Shown here: piece by piece, positions 5,754-8,020 of the stretch
Numbering within the stretch: position 1 is the first letter of the stretch
Layout of the letters: each line of letters begins with the position of its first letter
NCBI GenBank assembly: GCA_023136725.1
Contig: JAGLQR010000064.1
Location: 1-8,020, forward strand
Source: Candidatus Aminicenantota bacterium
Lineage (GTDB): Bacteria; Acidobacteriota; Aminicenantia; UBA2199
Reading direction: 5' to 3'
Length of the DNA stretch: 8,020 bases
Position numbers and translations under genes: made by a program
The notes under the pieces: generated by a model
What the model was told of the DNA's origin: nothing
What the model saw: the letters and a program-made list of their open reading frames with translations, nothing else
Databases searched by the model: none

Positions 5754-7487
5754 TCAGAGGCACCTTCTTCCTTCATCCCGGAGAAAGAGTAAGCTATTCA
5801 CTTCCGGCTCCATCTTCCCAAGATCGATCTTCATCAGATCATAACCTTTTCCGGTAAGAACCGGAGCAATGATCATATTTCCACCAATTACATCAAAATA
5901 TTTGAATGACGGAAATTTATCAGAATTATAAATTTTCATCTCCCCCAACTTTACATTAAAAGATGCCAGCCCGAATCTTTTTTCAAGTGATGTCACGAAC
6001 ATCAGTTCATCATTGTTTTTCCAGACAGGGGAAAAAGCCCTCTCACCGCCATGCTCAACAAGTCCTTTCAGGGCTCCGCTCAAATTGAAAACACCTATCT
6101 TCCAATTACCACTCCCGGTCTTAACAGATGCGGTAATATATCCCGAATCAGGAGAAATAGAGAGCCCTGCTAAAAAACTGAACCGTTTTGAAATAACATT
6201 TATTTTCGAATGCCCGATCTCAAAATACGAGAGATATGACCCGAATCTGTCCCTTTTTATGCAATAGATCCTGTTCTTCAATCTCACAGGATATGTGAGC
6301 CTTCCTCCTCTCGTTATTCTTGAGACCTTTTTTTTATCAAAGTCAAAACTATAGATATCAGCAAATTTATAATATTTCCGGAACATATCAACAGCTGAAA
6401 AATAGAGTAATTTTTTATCTTCGAAATAGCTTATCCCTTTCACAGACTTTTTTCTGAAAAGGAGAGACGCCCTTTTTTCTGATGATCTGAGAATATATAC
6501 TCCTGGATAGCTTTTAAAATTTTCACTGAAAAAAATAACACTACCGTCTGAAAGATATAAAGGAAATTTTTTAACGAAACCTGTATCTGTCAATATTCTT
6601 GGAGGACTGACGTCACTCTTCCCGATCTCAAGTTCAAGATCTTTCCAGACATTCTTAATATCCTTCCCGAACACCATCATAAACCTCTCTGACATAGACA
6701 TGAACTTGAGGTTGAACAAACCCTTGAATCTGAATGGCAGCGGGTGGGAGGAATAATTTTTCACAAATTCTCTGATCTTATTCCTGTTTACGTTTGAGGA
6801 GAGAAATTTTACAAGACCGGTTCCGAATATGCTGGGAGAAAAAGGTCCGGGCCAATTTGACAATTTGCTTTTCAAAGATCCTAAAGGAGGAAGTTTCCTA
6901 TCTTTTACAACATTCTTTAATATCAGGTCGAATTCCGGTGAATGGAATCTTGTATCAGTATTTGAATTGATCTCCTCATAGGCGGAAATTCCCGCTAAAG
7001 CCCATCCCGGAATAAAGATGGTCGGGAAGAAGATGGAGTTTATTCCAAAATATTTCCTGAAAAATCTCAGTGTTTTTGAGCCCTGGTTATAGACAAATAT
7101 CCTGTTCAAGCCATGTCTTATTGCATCCCTGACATGATCAGTATAGTTACCGAACAGAGAGTGAGGCTCCGGCGGATAAACTGATATCCTGATCCTGTTA
7201 TAAGGAAAAAAAGTAGAATCCTCATCAAAGCAGTCTGATGAATCGTGGAGAAGTATCCTTACTCTGCTGTTAATTTCACACTTCCAGAAATCTTTAATAA
7301 TGGGGTAAAGTTCCTCAGCCACAAGCAGAGAATAATCTGCCTGCTCTTTAAAACCTTCAGGATAAATTACAATAAATCTACCATGGGAGATCTCTTTCCA
7401 ATTGATCTCCGGATGGTATTTAGGTTGAAGAACTTCTACTGCAAAGATAGTAACAATTATAAAGAAAGTTATACTTTTTAGATTCAA
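5754..7487 (-). CDS. degenerate peptidase-MA-like plus PD40/TolB-like propeller protein (N-terminal part)
   Basis: An open frame of 577 codons, the N-terminal two thirds of the broken gene. The start is TTG at 7487, directly after an in-frame TAA and 7 nt after AGGG. A hydrophobic segment, ITFFIIVTIFAVEVL (6-20), suggests export but lacks a clear cleavage site. Residues about 30-290 resemble gluzincin-type peptidase-MA domains of outer-membrane proteins, but the zinc motif HExxH reads HGLNR (125-129) and the usual PxWxxEG reads PGWALAG (160-166). Two zinc ligands and the catalytic Glu are therefore gone. Residues about 295-560 contain propeller-like repeats such as LSISPDSGYITASVK (442-456) and FSPVWKNNDELMFVTS (485-500). 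The frame ends in a linker that in relatives would lead into the barrel. If expressed, the product would be periplasmic or membrane-anchored without its barrel. It lies 36 nt downstream of trxB and may share its transcript. Confidence 0.7.
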   Translation of the reverse strand: MNLKSITFFIIVTIFAVEVLQPKYHPEINWKEISHGRFIVIYPEGFKEQADYSLLVAEELYPIIKDFWKCEINSRVRILLHDSSDCFDEDSTFFPYNRIRISVYPPEPHSLFGNYTDHVRDAIRHGLNRIFVYNQGSKTLRFFRKYFGINSIFFPTIFIPGWALAGISAYEEINSNTDTRFHSPEFDLILKNVVKDRKLPPLGSLKSKLSNWPGPFSPSIFGTGLVKFLSSNVNRNKIREFVKNYSSHPLPFRFKGLFNLKFMSMSERFMMVFGKDIKNVWKDLELEIGKSDVSPPRILTDTGFVKKFPLYLSDGSVIFFSENFKSYPGVYILRSSEKRASLLFRKKSVKGISYFEDKKLLYFSAVDMFRKYYKFADIYSFDFDKKKVSRITRGGRLTYPVRLKNRIYCIKRDRFGSYLSYFEIGHSKINVISKRFSFLAGLSISPDSGYITASVKTGSGNWKIGVFNLSGALKGLVEHGGERAFSPVWKNNDELMFVTSLEKRFGLASFNVKLGEMKIYNSDKFPSFKYFDVIGGNMIIAPVLTGKGYDLMKIDLGKMEPEVNSLLFLRDEGRRCL

Positions 7488-7523
7488 TTATTAACCCTGT
7501 TTGTGGATTATAAAAGAGATCCG

Positions 7524-8020
7524 TTATTCATTCTCCTCGAGATATCTTTCACAATCCAGAGCTGCCTGACATCCGCTCCCTGCTGCAGTAATTGCCTGCC
7601 TGTATGAAGAGTCCTGAACATCCCCGCATGCAAAAACCCCCGGGATGTTAGTATATGTCATTTTGTTCTTATCCTGTGAAGTAATAATATATCCTTTTTT
7701 GTCCATATCTACCTGATCCTTAAATAACTTTGTGCTTGGAGTATGCCCGATCGCTACAAATATACCGTCAAGATCTATATCCCTTTTTTCCCCTGTCTTT
7801 GTATCCTTAACCCTGATCCCGGTAACTCTCTCTTCACCCAGCATCTCTTCAGGGACAGCATTGAGGACAAATTCAATCTTAGGATTTTTCTCAGCTTTCT
7901 CAACCATGATCTTTGAAGCACGGAACTCATCACGCCTGTGGATTATATATACCTTTTTTGCAAACTTTGTGAGGAAAGTACCTTCCTCCATTGCACTGTC
8001 ACCACCTCCGATCACACAGA
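7524..8020 (-). CDS. trxB: thioredoxin reductase, C-terminal part
   Basis: The C-terminal 165 codons of an NADPH-dependent flavoprotein that reduces thioredoxin in the cytoplasm; the N-terminal half, with the first FAD motif and the redox CxxC, lies beyond the right edge. The visible part opens with the NADPH-binding motif CVIGGGDSAMEE. HRRDEFRAS follows, whose arginines bind the 2'-phosphate of NADPH. Then come FVAIGHTPST and the C-terminal FAD motif GVFACGDVQDSSYRQAITAA, with GSGCQAALDCERYL at the end. All match the low-molecular-weight TrxB family, and the C-terminus has the normal length without a fused thioredoxin domain. A ferredoxin/flavodoxin-dependent relative is unlikely because HRRxxFRA is intact. 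The gene ends 36 nt before the start of the broken barrel gene, with no visible terminator between them. Confidence 0.93.
   Translation of the reverse strand, partial: CVIGGGDSAMEEGTFLTKFAKKVYIIHRRDEFRASKIMVEKAEKNPKIEFVLNAVPEEMLGEERVTGIRVKDTKTGEKRDIDLDGIFVAIGHTPSTKLFKDQVDMDKKGYIITSQDKNKMTYTNIPGVFACGDVQDSSYRQAITAAGSGCQAALDCERYLEENE

Larger units (their letters stand above)
4688..7487 (-). pseudogene. broken outer-membrane protein gene: peptidase-like, propeller and barrel
   Basis: Read as one ancestral gene, this span would encode about 930 residues: a short signal anchor, a peptidase-MA-like domain, a TolB/PD40-like beta-propeller and a C-terminal outer-membrane barrel of the surface-antigen/BamA-like kind. 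The first 577 codons (to 5754) are open. After that, protein-like sequence continues only by changing frame near 5780, 5725-5740, 5605-5615, 5430-5440, 5395-5405 and 5090-5110. The change from the first to the third frame cannot be explained by one shift, because stops at 5754-5756 and 5749-5751 block it. At least five events are therefore needed; six fits the protein pattern best. Five of the six switches look like one extra base (or two missing), and one like one missing base. The barrel still ends in VFYFRLGSSF with a terminal Phe, as expected of barrels inserted by BAM. A real pseudogene or a locally error-rich consensus would both fit. Confidence 0.72.

Noticed and set aside
4688..5790. 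Programmed frameshifting or phase variation of the barrel gene
   Set aside because: Five or six switches are needed, in both directions, without slippery heptamers or simple repeats at most of them. Decay or sequence error is simpler.
7507..7512. Perfect TATAAT on the minus strand before the broken barrel gene
   Set aside because: No acceptable -35 box lies 16-18 nt upstream and there is no extended -10. In AT-rich DNA this hexamer alone is weak evidence, and readthrough from trxB is as likely.

Overview
The window looks like chromosomal DNA from a Gram-negative bacterium. The evidence is one large locus that encodes an outer-membrane beta-barrel type protein, together with a thioredoxin reductase and transporters of ordinary bacterial type. 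The DNA is moderately AT-rich by eye, arginine is mostly AGA/AGG, ATA isoleucine is common, and Shine-Dalgarno sites of the AGGAGG type are clear. The layout of the barrel protein (gluzincin-like domain, then beta-propeller, then barrel) recalls the Bacteroidota/FCB side of the tree. No phylum can be assigned from this sequence alone.

Layout. (1) 1-1126, minus strand: a two-gene operon made of an uncharacterised P-loop kinase-like protein (374-1126) followed 2 nt later by the N-terminal part of an MFS transporter of the organophosphate:phosphate antiporter (OPA, GlpT/UhpT-like) type that runs off the left edge. A good sigma70-type promoter and a strong ribosome binding site lie just upstream in the 78-bp divergent intergenic region. 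(2) 1205-4685, plus strand: a tightly packed four-gene operon in the order ATPase, permease, ATPase, permease, encoding two ABC-2 type export modules whose substrate cannot be told. (3) 4688-7487, minus strand: one ancestral gene of about 930 codons. Its N-terminal 577 codons are still open and encode a signal anchor, a degenerate peptidase-MA-like domain and a TolB/PD40-like propeller. Its C-terminal outer-membrane barrel is cut by at least five, probably six, frameshifts. The barrel is still recognisable piece by piece in alternating frames down to a terminal phenylalanine. (4) 7524-8020, minus strand: the C-terminal 165 codons of thioredoxin reductase (trxB), running off the right edge, 36 nt upstream of the broken gene and in the same direction.

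How the parts may work together. The two ABC modules are almost certainly co-translated and may form one larger transporter or two related ones. The kinase and OPA transporter are translationally coupled, which suggests linked metabolism of a phosphorylated compound, but no substrate is visible. The most notable features are the frame-shattered barrel, and the fact that its N-terminal peptidase-like domain has lost its zinc-binding and catalytic residues even though its frame is intact. No RNA genes, CRISPR arrays, insertion sequences or convincing intrinsic terminators were seen.
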